Counted from the stretch's first letter, positions 44,095-55,639 are shown. The stretch is DNA of 64,000 nt from Lolium rigidum (GCF_022539505.1 NC_061513.1:185326180-185390179); one strand, 5' to 3'. Made by a program: numbers and translations. Notes: a model not told the origin generated them from the sequence alone.

Positions 44095-44097
44095 TAT
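44095..44097. other. CACTA target-site duplication TAT, left copy
   Basis: TAT precedes CACTACTAG at 44098 and follows CTAGTAGTG at 56848 (56849-56851). Three bases is standard for CACTA elements. Confidence 0.9.
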
Positions 44098-44580
44098 CAC
44101 TACTAGAAAAAAGCTCTTTAGTGGCGCACCACTCTTCCCCTTCAGTGGCGCACTGCTGGTGCGCCACTACTATCACGCCACTGCTAAGTTTTAGTAGTGG
44201 CGCACTAGTGGTGCGCCACAACTACCCTAAGTAACAGTGGCGCACTGCGTGGTGCGCCATTGACATGTCCAGCGGTGCGCCACTATTACTCCAAAGTGGT
44301 GCGCCACCGTTGGTCGAGGCGATGCGCCACCACTGTCTAGATGTGGTGCGCCACTGCTAACGTTTCGCGTGCGCCACTGTTTCAGCGAGGTGGTGCGCCA
44401 CTGCTGCGTGTGGACGTGCGCCACTGCTGTCTCCAGGACGTGCGCCACTGCTGAGTTTCCTGGTGCGCCACTGCCAGTCTCGGAGGGGATCACAGGGCAG
44501 TGCGCCACTGGATCCAGGGCAGTGCGCCACTGCTACTTAGTGGACGTGCGCCACTGATGGGCCTCTAGTGCGCCACTGCT
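44098..44580. repeat. CACTA left terminus and subterminal repeats (3' end of element)
   Basis: Short repeats of gtggcgcac, tgcgccactgct and ggtgcgccac occur in both orientations, typically 10-25 bases apart, from 44118 to 44578. In CACTA elements such arrays bind the element-encoded DNA-binding protein. Confidence 0.88.
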
Positions 44581-44813
44581 ACTATTTCGAATTTTTTTTG
44601 GTATATGCTGGCAGGTACAGGTTGTATATCACAATACAATAGCACAATACAATAACACATATAAACAACAGCACAACTGATCCATACATAGTTCTTCACA
44701 TTAGCCCCACATGATTCACAAGAATTGACATTAGAGAAGTTACGAGGTTACAATGCAAGTTACGGTGTTACAAGTCACAAATGAGCTAGTGGCGGTTACA
44801 CAAGGTCGATCAT

Positions 44814-45065
44814 CTAAACTAGCATCACATAGAAGAGAGCTAGAGTCACTACTATCACCGTCCCGATGAAAGTGGTCTTCATCCGGTTCCTCCTCCGCTC
44901 CGTCCTCTCTCCCGCCAGATAGCGTGCGTATCCGTCTTCGGCCTCCGCTCTAGTGGTGTACCCTTTGTAGCTGTTACCGCTAAAACGGTGAACCTGTCTC
45001 CGACACTCCTCCCAGTCGTTGTAGACTCCGGGAACCTTGCCCTTGTACACGACATACCACGTCAT
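44814..45065 (-). CDS. RNase H1 N-terminal (hybrid-binding-like) domain with C-terminal membrane segment
   Basis: The frame starts at the ATG at 45065 (MTWYVVYKGKVPGVYNDWEE), 83 codons. ATGTGCAG lies just upstream, so this may instead be a last exon spliced from further right. WYVVYKGKVPGVYNDW, a gap, then FSGNSYKGYTTRAEAEDGYA is the signature of the RNase H1 N-terminal domain, which grips RNA-DNA hybrids and is also found in the caulimovirus inclusion-body protein. There is no RNase H catalytic part. A basic linker (ERRRNRMKT) leads into a final ~20-residue hydrophobic helix (TFIGTVIVVTLALFYVMLV) ending at the stop, like a tail anchor. The frame is intact. Confidence 0.7.
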   Translation of the reverse strand: MTWYVVYKGKVPGVYNDWEECRRQVHRFSGNSYKGYTTRAEAEDGYARYLAGERTERRRNRMKTTFIGTVIVVTLALFYVMLV

Positions 45066-45164
45066 ATCTGCACATATATGAACAAGCCAAAGAAACATTA
45101 GTGCACGCTCATAGATGTTTGCAACGAATAAGAGCAAACTCAAAAACGATCCAAGTAGTATGAA

Positions 45165-46700
45165 CTAAAAGGCATGCCTCATACATTGTTGGTCGGAACA
45201 AATATCAACATTTAGGGAAGGGGTCGATGAAACCAAGTAGGATGCACAAGAGATTGATACTTGTGTCATTGCACCAGGTTCACCGACCCCTCCCCAAGTG
45301 TATAGGTGACCAAACATTCTAATCATCGGCATTTTGAGATACCAAAGCAAATGGAAGAATGACAAGGGCCTCATACTTTGTCGGTCGAAACAAATATGAA
45401 CATCCCGGGATGGCGTTAGTGAGGCCAGGTAGGATGCACAAGAGATTGATATTTGTGCCATCACACCAGGCTCACTAGCGACACCCCGGAGTGTACAGTT
45501 GACCGAACATTCTAATCATCGGCATTTTGAGATACCAAAGCAAATGGAAGAATGACAAGGGCCTCATACATTATTGGTCAACACAAATACTATGGTCAGA
45601 AACCATAGTTGCAGTATACACCGCAGTATAACTTTGCAGAAGGGCCCCCTTTCCCCGGCCGCCGTTCCGTGAACGGGTCCTTAACGACACAACAACGCTG
45701 ATCCGCCTCTCCGGCGCGGAACCACGGCGGACCCAGCCCGCGTCCCTTCTGGCCGCGTCTCCTGCGCTCTTCTGCATGGCCGGACCACGAGTGGGCTCAC
45801 CGGGGGAATAATGATAATCGCCATCAACACTATCGCCAGACTCCACAGGAGCATAGCAGTTTGCAGCAGATGCCACTTTTCTTCCCTTGCCGTGCAGTGA
45901 ACGAGTCTTTGATGCAAAGACCGTGCCGGCCTGCCCAGAGGCCGGCACGGTCTTTGCATCAAGGACTCGTTCACGGGACGGCGAGAGAAGAAAAGCGGCA
46001 TCTGCTGCAAAGTACTCTACACCTGTGGACTCTGACGATAGTGGTGATGGCGATTATCAGTATTTCCCCGGTGAGTCCAATCGTGGTCCGGCCATGGAGA
46101 AAAGCGCAGAGCCCATTAGACACGGCCACAAGGGAGACGGCTGGACTGGCGTGGTTCTGCGCCGAAGAGACATGTCGGCGTTGTTGTCTCGTCAAGGACT
46201 CATTCAACGAACGGCGGCCGGGGAAAGGGGGGCCCGTCTACAAAGTATATTGCGGCGTATAGGTGACCAAACATTCTAATCATCGGCCAATGGTGCGAAA
46301 GCAAATGGAAGAATGACAAGGGCCTCATACTTTGTCGGTCGAAACAAATATGAACATCCCGGGATGGCGTTAGCGAGGCCAGGTAGGATGCACAAGAGAT
46401 TGATATTTGTGCCATCACACCAGGCTCACTAGCGACACCCCGGAGTGTACAAGTGACCAACCATTCTAATCATCGGCCAATGCAATTAAGAAGTGCCAAC
46501 TCAAATAAGAAGATAAGTAGCTAGTATGAACTAAATGGAATGCCTCATACTTTGTCGGTCAAAATATTAACATTTAGGGATGGCGTTAGCGAGGCCGGGT
46601 AGGATGCACAAGACATGGATATTTGTGCCATCACACCGAGGCTCGCTCACGCCATCCCCAAGTGTACGGATGACCAACCATTCTAATCATCGGCATATGC
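45165..46700. repeat. Tandem repeat array, ~190-200 bp units, each with an internal hairpin
   Basis: Units start gcctcatac(t/a)ttgt(c/t)ggtc and end accaaccattctaatcatcgg. Copies lie at about 45175, 45370, 45562 (interrupted by the foldback), 46320 and 46540. Within a unit, gggatggcgttagcgaggcc is followed about 45 bases later by its imperfect reverse complement (ggctcgctcacgccatcccc), so each transcript could fold into a stem of ~85 bases. Confidence 0.8.
45616..46261. repeat. Foldback: ~320-base inverted arms around a 6-base loop
   Basis: The left arm 45616-45932 is an imperfect reverse complement of the right arm 45939-46261, and the innermost 22 bases on each side of the loop gcccag (45933-45938) pair perfectly. 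Both arms read the same protein-like frame outward from the centre (AGTVFAS.TRS, then KAASAAKY or KVASAANC, then DGDY.Y.PGE), suggesting an inverted duplication of a once-coding piece. It sits inside one unit of the surrounding tandem repeat. Confidence 0.9.
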
Positions 46701-46870
46701 AAACAAAATTAACGACCAAATCAAGTGCGGAAAACGACAGAGCCATATATATAAGTTCACAAACATAGCCGAACTAGTAATTAATAGCAAGTAAAGTGCT
46801 TGGATAAAGTTTATTACAACACATGCAATCACGTCTTTAGTTCACACAACTACATAACTAGGCTCGCACA

Positions 46871-49799
46871 TCAAGACTTTCCACTCGGAGCGTGGATAAA
46901 ACCGCCGCCTTTCTTCAAGCACATCCATGAGCGGTAGTCGTCACCCTGCATTTGGAGCATCGTGTCTATGTCACTCGTTTGACCGCTGATGGCCGGCGTA
47001 GAACTCCCCGCGCTTCTAACGACATCTTGATGGATGATTTCACAAAACTCTACTTGGATGCGGAAGAAGTCTTGCTTGATGCCGTCGTCGGGGACCCGCG
47101 CCAATTTGTTGGCCCGGTCTACGAGATGCTCGGGTAGCGTAAGCTGCTGCTGGTCCCGTATGAACTTATCCATGTGATAGAGGGCGTAGTAGGCATCCTT
47201 GTTACTAGAAGGCGGCTTCTTGACGCAGGGAAACTTTGTTTGGTGCTTGAACACATGCTTCCCGTACCTAATATTTGGCCTCTGCATGTTGCCTTTCGCT
47301 TTGACGTAGCCATTGAGAGCATCATCAAGTACGGCCTTGACATTCGTGTAGTCCGTGGTTGACTTACCGTCCGCATCGAGGTATGTGGCCATGGAATGTT
47401 TCGGGGTTATGGAGATGAGTGTGCAGGTTTTGTCTCGCGTAGAAGACATAATGTTTAAGAACATGACGACTGAAATCTAAATAAATCACGAGTTAAGACC
47501 GGTACGGTGAGGGGGTGACTTACTCGGGAAATACAGGCGAGGAGGATGTTACACTTCTTCTGGTGCGCTAGAAAGAAGTCTTTGAGGTATCCACTCGCGA
47601 CTGCCCGGTCTCCGGCGGTGGCCAAGTGGACGGCACGCATGTAGAAGGGGTCGGCTATCGCGATGTCCGGGATGTTGTGTCTAATGATCCGCATCGCCTT
47701 GCTGAGCGAGTATAGGCGAATGAAGGTGTAGTGCAGCGGATAAGCTGTTCAGCATGGCGAAGATGTCATCATACCGCAGGAAGATCTTCTCCGCGAAGCC
47801 ACTATCGACAAAGCCATGGCCCGAGGGCACCTTGGCAATATACACCGGGTATCCATTATCTCTCTCCACGATACGCCGCTCCTCCATAAACTGAATACCG
47901 TCAACCGGAGATCGCATAGGACCGGGTGCAGCATCGTACAATCTTTTAATTAGCATCCGCTCACCCGACACATGCACCCTCGCCTCGATATTCTTGGGCA
48001 CCGGTGGCCCGTCCCGAGCACGGATAGGTGCCGGCCGGGCCGGCGGACTTGTCGTCCTTCTTCTTTCTTTTCCGTCCCTTCGGCTTCGTATTTACTGGGA
48101 CTGCATTCTCCTCTGCGCAAGCCTTCTTCAGTGTGTTAGGACTGATAACACTTCTCACCTCGGCTATCGGCTGAGTCTCGGTGAAGTCGGCAGCTGGAGG
48201 CGTCTCCTGAGAACTGAATAGGCGCCGCTTGTTGCAATAGGTTTTCCCCTCGGCGGCAGCTTCAGAGGGTTGGCTACTGAGATCGTAGTCCACCCCAAAA
48301 TCGAAGTTGCAGTCAAGGTTGGCAAACGTACTGTCCTCGTACGGACCATCGTTCGGATCCTGTGCCATCTGCATGTCCTCATCCTGTGCCATCTCGCATG
48401 TCCTCATCAGCTGATGGCGGCACCGTTGGGGTGGTCTTGCCATGGCTTGGCGCCGGCAGGGCTGGGGGTGTTGTCTGTGGGGTGGTGCCCCTCGCCCCCA
48501 AACGAATCTGGCTCTTTGGCCAAACCATGGACCAATTGAAGCAATGCTGGAGGGTAAGGACCTCATCTTCGTCGGCACCATGGGGTTGAAAGGGAGGTAC
48601 CACGTCGTCGTAGCCGCTAAGCACCCGAACCGAGTTGAATCCTATACACGTCGGGTTGCATGGGTCTACCGTGGAACTGGCGGTTGCTCGGTTGAACGAT
48701 GGTGGCCTTGGCAACATCGATCAACTCGCCGTTCACAAAGTGCAGGAGAGTGCATGGGACGTCGACGGCGGAGCTCTGCGGAAAACATGTAGGGCGTTAG
48801 GGATGGCTAGCTAGTCAAAGGCAAGAATATGGAAGTCATTGGCCGAGGGTTGGTTACCGTGATGGCGTCCAGCTCGGCTAAGGTCGAGGCACCGCCGGCG
48901 GCGGGCGTGCAACTGATGGAGTGGCCGCTTGTTGGCGCGGTGCCGGGCGGCGTATTATCCGCAGCGACGGGTGCATTGAGCTGAAGTAATGGCGCCGCGG
49001 GAGACACCAACGTTGGCGCCGCGGGAGACACCAAGGTTGGCGCCGCCGGAGCCACCAAGGTTGGCGCCGCCGGAGACACCATTGTTGCCGCCTGCGGACT
49101 CACCGATGGCTCCACGCTGTGGGAGTTGCTGCCCGTGAAACTGGGAACCGGGGGAGGCCCCTTTTTCCTCCCCTATACCACTCGTCAAGACCGGCAACCA
49201 AGGTAGGGATGATGGAGCTAAGCGTCGTGCCCACTTGGTCCTCCACTTGCTCGTCGTTGCGTCCTCTGTTGGGTCTCCACGATTTGTTGCACTTGTTGCC
49301 GCACTTGCTCCTCGACCAATGTCGGGATCTGCGCAACTTGTGCCTTGAGATGTGCGACCTCCTTCTCATCGATGGTGGCCTTTTTCTCCTTTTTCCCCGA
49401 CTTATAGTATTCTGACCATTTCATAGAGCATCCTTCGCCGACCACACGACCGGCCGACGTCGGCTTACTCAATGGATCCCTCTTCTTGTGGGCATTCAAC
49501 GCCCTATTTAAAGGGTTATCCCAAGGGGCACACTGCGAGGAGCTCGTGGACCCCGCGCCGCTACTAGCTTCCTTTTCACTTTCCGCAGCGATCTCCTTAG
49601 CCTACGGGAGGAACATGCATGAACCATTTAGAAATTTGGATTCATCAATAAGAATGCAACCATAATGGAGCTAATTAAGCGGGTGCATTCCTTACCAGAA
49701 GAGCCTCAAAATCCTTCACCTCCGGAGTGGTGGTGAGCTCCTTTGTTTTCGGGTCAATACGGTACCGGGTCGAGGAAGATGCGGCAGCGACGGTTAGGG
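46871..49799 (-). pseudogene. CACTA second gene: DUF8039-like plus Ulp1/C48-like protein, frameshifted
   Basis: An exon at 49696-49799 (ends ...KDFEALL) splices cleanly to 49601 onward (AKEIAAESEKEA). Next come a coiled-coil-like segment (KEVAHLKAQVAQIPTLVEEQ), a 33-base minisatellite coding APTLVSPA-type repeats near 49000-49090, and a DUF8039-like block at about 48380-48800 (VDVPCTLLHFVNGELIDVA, SMVWPKSQIRL). A nuclear-signal-like KPKGRKRKKKDDK follows, then RMLIKRLYDAAPGPM, DIAIADPFYMRA and a C-terminal Ulp1-like fold. There the expected catalytic His and Cys positions read CTLISITPK and CVKKPPSSNKD, so the catalytic residues are not seen. At least three frameshifts are needed (about 49230, 48640 and 47755). 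This domain pairing is common in second genes of Triticeae CACTA elements, from memory. The exact role is unknown. Confidence 0.7.
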
Positions 49800-51639
49800 C
49801 TGTGAAAGAATGACAATATGGTAAGAAAATGATCAATAAAATATGCGCAGCTTAATTACCAGTGGAGTTCTTCATTATTTTCATCTAAATGATTCTACTG
49901 AATATTCCAAGCAGCCCATGCAACCAGCCAACAGCAGCCACAAGCAGCAGCAAAGCCACCGCAACCAAAATGCAGCTAGCAACAGTGTGTAACCAGATAT
50001 CTTTTGACATATAAAATGGCTGTCAGCATCCATAGAGGAACACTTTCTAGCAGCAGCCTAGAGGAGGAGGGGCATCGGAGGCTACCTGTCTGCAAGTGCG
50101 GCGGCGGTCCTCTGCGGCGCCTTCAGCGGTCGAGGGCGGCGCGGCGCGGCGTGCTTCTCCAGCTGCTGCTCCAAGCTGCTGCCGCCAGAGTTAACCTCCT
50201 GTCTACTCCAAGCTGCTGCTCCAAGCTGCTTCTCCAGCTGCTGCTCAAGTCTCAGCCATGACCTCCTTCTCAGCCTTGCAAATGTTTAAAATAAAAAGTC
50301 AGTAAGCTTTGAACTCTGAAAATAAAAGAGCTACAGTTGCTACTATGTTGGCAGAAATTAAAAACTGCACCTAGCACATAGCAGCAAGCACATAGCAGCA
50401 GCTAGCAGCAGCAGTTCGTGTACATAGCATAAATTGTTCATGTACATGACCTAAGGTCTGCGGGTTTACATCAGTGTTTTCTAATAGCAGACAACGAAAG
50501 CACTAATAGGACTAACATTAAGATGCTCCATTCCACCGGGACAAATAATTTGCGATTACTCCTACTCCGTGATAAGTAGTTCACATGGGCAGTAACATGC
50601 CAGTTTGTGATAATTTAATTAACATCTCGTAAATCTTCCCAAATCAATAAGTCAAGTGAGACATGGAATGCACTCGCAAGCCCCTAAAAAATAATCAAGA
50701 AAGGTGAAAAATATACTTATAGCAATGAATCTTTCAAGTGTCATATCGTAGCAATTAGCTACACAATTACTCATATATATATGAATGTTCGCATGATAAA
50801 GGTAGTGTAAATATCAAGTAATGAATAGTGTGAATATGATGACTAGTATGACATCGAACAACTACATGTGTAAGCAAATATAACATACCAGAGAACAAAC
50901 CAATAGTGAGGCTTCACCTAGCAGTTATCCATAACCAAGAACATGAATATTTTAATACGTTTACAGAGAATCTATACTCATCATAAAGCTAATTAACAGA
51001 GAAACTATACTCATCATAAAGCTAATTAACAGAGAACATAGCAGCAGCAGTACAGATGTACCAAATTGTTTAATTTTCTCTTATACTCATCATAAAGCTC
51101 AAGCATGCAGTAGCACATAGCAGCAGCAAGGAGGTGAATCGAGGGGTACCTGGCGGGGGCGGTGGTCTTGGAGCAGATGAGGACGGCGGCGAGGAAGAAC
51201 CTGCTCCGCGGCGACGAGGTCGCAGACAAGGAGGTCTGTGGTCGCAGACGAGGAGACGACGATGAGGTCGCAGACGAGGAGGCCACCTGCGTGACGCCGC
51301 CGGGGTCTGTGGTCGCTCGCGTCGCCGGTGTTCGAGGTGAATCGAGGGAGAGGCGGCCGCCGGTGGGAGGTGGCGTCGGAGAGGGGGCACCGGTGAATCG
51401 AGATCGAGTGGGGAATGGGCGCAGTGGTGGAGAGGAGGGCGAGCAGGTGGCTTCGGAGATCCAGGAGAGGAGGGCGCCGGAGAGGTGGCGAGGAGAGGAG
51501 GGCGTCGCCGGGGTCGCTCGCGTCGCTCAGGGGAGGTGGCTTCGTCGTCGGAGAGGAGAGGAGGGCGCAGTCGCGAGGAAGAAGAAGGGGAATTGGTCGG
51601 GAGGGGGAAGAGAAGGGGGATTTTTCTAAGTCCCCGACT
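49800..51639 (-). other. 5' region of the CACTA second gene
   Basis: This holds upstream exons or promoter that I could not define. Trinucleotide-rich stretches of (agc)n type occur at about 50150-50250, 50370-50420 and 51040-51130. Three copies of ctcatcataaagct lie at 50976, 51010 and 51087. The block 51130-51630 is strongly GC-rich with ggaggtggcg and gaggagag repeats and open frames on both strands but no domain. It looks like a promoter or 5' UTR CpG-rich region. Confidence 0.4.
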
Positions 51640-51720
51640 CCCCTTAGCAATAGCGCACCTCTAGGGGTGCGCCACTAGGAGGCTTAGCAATAGCGCACCT
51701 CTAGGGGTGCGCCACTGCCT
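51640..51720. repeat. Internal subterminal-type repeats in the middle of the CACTA
   Basis: Two direct copies of cttagcaatagcgcacctct, each followed by aggggtgcgccact, make short palindromes of the same GCGCAC/GTGCGC type found only at the element ends. They separate the second gene from TNPD. Confidence 0.8.
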
Positions 51721-51806
51721 CTTTAGGTTTAGGTCAAAAGGAGCGCGGCACCTACAGTTGACAAGAATCGCACTGTACCGTAATGGCTAGCTCCCCCTGT
51801 TTGGTT

Positions 51807-51843
51807 TACCCTGGCCGGCCAGGTTCGAACCCTGGCGGCCCCA
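51807..51843 (+). other. tRNA 3'-half-like sequence with B box
   Basis: GGTTCGAACCC (51822-51832) is a perfect Pol III B box. A 5-bp T stem (ccagg/cctgg) closes a 7-base loop, followed by a 7-base acceptor-like strand (cggcccc) and A, then a run of T. No matching 5' acceptor strand or clear A box was found, so this is not an intact tRNA. It may be a SINE relic or chance. Confidence 0.4.
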
Positions 51844-52059
51844 AATTTTTTTAACTTTTTTTAAAATGATTTAACCCAGTAATAAATAGCATAATACACC
51901 AAAATAAAAGGCATAAATAATTATAATTATGTAGAATATTTAAAATACTATAGAATCTAGAAAATATCCAAAAATATAAATTATATGTCTATTTTGATAG
52001 GTACAATGTGTAGATTAACAATATGACAACCATTATTCATACAAGAAAATGATACATAA

Positions 52060-55000
52060 TTATCTTTTCACAATCTTCTTGCCCTTCTTTCTCGCGGTTG
52101 AATAATTTAGCCCCGGAACTCCTAGACTTCTTCTCTTGAATGGACGGCCTTTAGGTAGGGTGGTCCTGCTTCTTCTTGTTGTGTATGGTTCTTCATCATC
52201 GTCGTCGTCATCTTCCATCTTCGGATCGCCGTACTGGTCAAAGTCTAGCTCGTTGGCTGCTCCATCCATTCCGATGATGCTCCTTTTGCCTCTCCTCACG
52301 ACAACACGGCTGGGCTTTTGCGGGTCGGTAATGAAGAAGCATTGGTCCACTTGGGAAGCTAGTACCCATGGCTCATATTTCGCGGTGACCTTTGCGCCCG
52401 CTGTCTTGGATTTGGCTTCGGGTATAACCATGGTGGTGAAATGTCGGTCTTCTTTTATGACGTTCTTGGCCCACCTGACACGGAACATTGGCACATTCTC
52501 TCCGGCGTAGCTCAGCTCCCGGATCTCCTCGATCTTTCCGTAGTATCTCCGCTTGACGTCACCGGTGTAGGACTCCATCGTTACCCCGGAGTTCCGATAA
52601 TCGCTCTTCATGTCCTTTTCCTCGGTGTAGAATGTGTAGCCGTTGATATCGTACGCTCCGAAATGTCATCGAGGTTGTGTTCGGCGCCCTGTGACAAGGC
52701 GAATATGAGTTTTTCTTCCGCAGAAGAATCCTCGTCTATAGGGTACGTCAGCATCTTGTCCTTGAACCACCGCGTGAAGGTTGAGTTGTGCTCTTTGATT
52801 ATATCTCCGTCCGTCCTCTGTTGGCCCTGATCACTGTACGTCTTTGCGATGAAGGTTTTGTGCTCTACCACCCAAGGATCGACCACGTCTATGTGTTGTA
52901 GCGCGACTAGGTTTGCTCTTTCAAAGTCGGCGATTCGACCCTTGAAGTCGACATGCATTTCGCGGCTACCGTCGCGGTGACCCCATCCAGCGAGCTTCCC
53001 GAGATGCTCGTTTACGGGCAGGCCAACGGGGTTCTCGATTTCTAGATAACTCGTGCGGAAGGAGATGCACTCTTCGGTCGAAAGCCCTTGGCTATGCTTC
53101 CGTCCGGACGTGCCCTGTTGCGAACGTACCCTTTGATGACACCATTCATCCTTTCGAACGGCATCATGCTGTGCAGGAACGTCGGCCCTGATTGGATGAT
53201 ATCCTCCACGATATGTACCAGCGAGATGCACCATAACGTCGAAGAAAGCGGGCGGGAAGTACATCTCAAGCTCGCACAGTATCACCACGATCTCTTCCTG
53301 TAGCCTTCTAAGTTGCCTCACGCCAACAGACTTCCGAGAGATGACGTCGAAAAAGTTGCATAGGCCAAAAGCGTTTCACGGACGTGCGCGTCCATGATCC
53401 CACGGATTGCAACCGGAAGTATTTGCGTCATCGGCACGTGACGAGTCGTGAGACTTCATCCCGCTGAACCTCCGCTTCGCTTTGTCTAGGTACCTCGCTT
53501 ATCTTCCCCGCGTACCCGTAGGGAAGTTTTACTCCTAGGAGACAGTCGAAAAACTGCTCGATCTCCTTCCGACTTAGAGTGAAGCACGCGGGGGCGGTAA
53601 TATTCGATCTTCTTGGCCTTTTTGCCCTTGCGACGACTTTGCGTGTCCTCCGCCTCATCATCGTCATTATCATCATCATCATCATCATCATTAGGGCGTC
53701 CCGCGTGAAGCTCCTCCCTGATCCCAATTGATAGCAAGTCGTACCTTGCTTTCGGCCCATCTTTGGTCCTCTCTGGCATGTTGAGGAGGGTACCAAGCAG
53801 ACTCTCGCACACGTTCTTCGTGATGTGCATGACATCAAGGCTGTGAGGCACACGTAAGATCTTCCAGTACGGCAAGTCCCAGAAAACAGACCTCGTCTTC
53901 CATACCTTGAGCAGCGGCTCCGGCGCCTTTCGCTTCTTCCCCGGCGGTGGGCACTCTTTCCAATTTTTCAATAGCTCGTCTATTTGCTCGCCGCTTCTCG
54001 TACGTGGCCGTCTTCGGGGTTCGTCTTGACCATCGAACAGATCCTTGCGTTTCCTCCATGGGTCTTCGTCGCGAAGCCACCTTCGATGTCCCATGAACAC
54101 CGTTTTCGAGGACCCCGGATCTCTATCTAGCCGGCGGTACGTTGTGTCATCCATGCACCTGACGCATGCATTGAATCCGTGGACCACCCGCCCCGCGACA
54201 TATCCGTAACCGAGAAAGTCGTGCACCGTCGTGAGCAGCGCGGCTCTCATAGGGAAATATTCTTCCGCGGCGGCGTCCCACGTATTGGCAGGCGCGTCCC
54301 ATAGCGTGGCTAGCTCCTCTTTCAGAAGCCCCATATACAGATTGATGTCGTTCCCTGGTTGTTTCGGCCCTTCAATTAGCATACTCATTTGAATGTACTT
54401 CCTCTTCATGCACAACCAGGGGGAGGTTGTACATCCACACAAACACGGGCCATGTGCTATGCGTGCTGCTCAGGCTGCCAAACGGATTGACTCCATCGGT
54501 GCTCGCGCCCAGCCTTATGTTCCTAGGATCGTCCCCAAATTCCGGGTACTCGAGGTTCAACGCATTCCACTGGCTAGCATCCGAAGGGTGTCTCAACATC
54601 CTGTCCTTTTTCTTTTTCTTCGGATCATCAACGTCATCTTCTCCCTTCCTCATCTCCGCGTGCCAGCGCATTAGCTTTGCTTGCTTAGGATCCGCGAAAT
54701 ACCGCTGCAGACGAGGAGTGATCGGAAAGTACCACACCACCTTCCGAGGAGCTTTCTTCCCCTTCTTGTACCGACTGACGCCGCACTCCGGACATATGGT
54801 ACACTCCGCGTGCTCGTTCCGATAAATGATGCAATCGTTCAAGCACACATGATATTTCACATGCGGTAAATCCAGAGGACACACGATTTTCTTGGCCTCC
54901 TCGATACTAGTCGGACACGTGTTACCTTTGGGAAGACGTTCGTGCCGGAATGACATGTTGTCGTTGAAGGATGTGTCGGTCATTTTGTGCTTTACCTTCA

Positions 55001-55586
55001 TCTCGAGAGCCATGAGCGTTACTTTCAGGCGGGTATCCTCCGGCCTGCATCCTTCATACAATGGAGTAACCGCGTCTACCTCCAGTTGATCCATCTTGGC
55101 TTTCTCTCGGGCGGCATCCCTTGCGTTACTCGTCTGCTTGAGAAGCAGCTCTTGAAGATAAGGGTCCTGCACCCAGTCCATCGACGATGGTCCATCGTCT
55201 TCATCTTCATGATCTTCATCATCGGGTCCTCCATCTTGATCATCGGGTCCTCCATCTTGATCTTCATCATCGGGTCCTCCATCTTGATCTTCTACATCCT
55301 GATCATGTCCGGGAACTTCTACATGGTGCTCACCACCTTCCTTATTTCTTGTTGAAATCCCATGGACAAATTCATAATCATCTTCGTCGCCTTCCCACCG
55401 ATAGCCATCCATGAAACCACGCACGAGAAGGTGGTCCCGTACCATATCGGCTTTAGGGTCCATAAGGCTCGTCGGCTTGCATCTTCGACACGGACATCTT
55501 ATCTCCTTTTGGTTATTTCTAATCATCTCGGCCGTCGCAGCTTTCAAAAACCTAGCCACAACGCCTTCGCTCATCATGCGGACCAT
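52060..55586 (-). pseudogene. TNPD-type CACTA transposase, frameshifted
   Basis: Exon start follows an acceptor ...TACCCGCAG at 55593. The chosen Met at 55586 begins MVRMMSEGVVARFL. Motifs in order: IRCPCRRC (zinc-binding-like N terminus), an Asp/Gly/Pro minisatellite (DQDGGPDDEDQDGG) at 55190-55290, HAECTICPECGVSRYK, then the Transposase_21 core with ASTDGVNPFGSLSSTHSTWP and, after a frameshift near 54430, PWLCMKRKYIQMSMLI, GPKQPGNDINLYM and RVPHSLDVMHITKNVCESLL. STDG and LDVMH carry two probable catalytic Asp. More shifts occur near 53590, 53400, 53220 and 53085 through the DUF4218-like part (LQEEIVVILCELEMYFPPAF, FERMNGVIKGYVRN). The DUF4216-like C terminus (MFRVRWAKNV, VDQCFFITDP, VVVRRGKRSIIGMDG) ends at 52060. 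All domains are present but the frame is broken, so it is inactive as sequenced. Confidence 0.9.
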
Positions 55587-55639
55587 GGTCGCCTGCGGGT
55601 ATAGAGAAAATGGATATCTTAGCATACCAAAAGAAAATT

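Noticed and set aside
45571..46279. Protein-coding gene in the foldback (130-codon frames on both strands)
   Set aside because: The frames mirror each other because of the inverted repeat and have no start context or domain match. They are better explained as a duplicated fragment.
51026..51678. Large Arg/Pro-rich ORFs on both strands upstream of the CACTA second gene
   Set aside because: Strong GC bias and short GC-rich repeats explain them, and no domain is seen.
51807..51843. Functional tRNA gene
   Set aside because: No 5' acceptor strand complementary to cggcccc and no clear A box or anticodon arm at the right distance.
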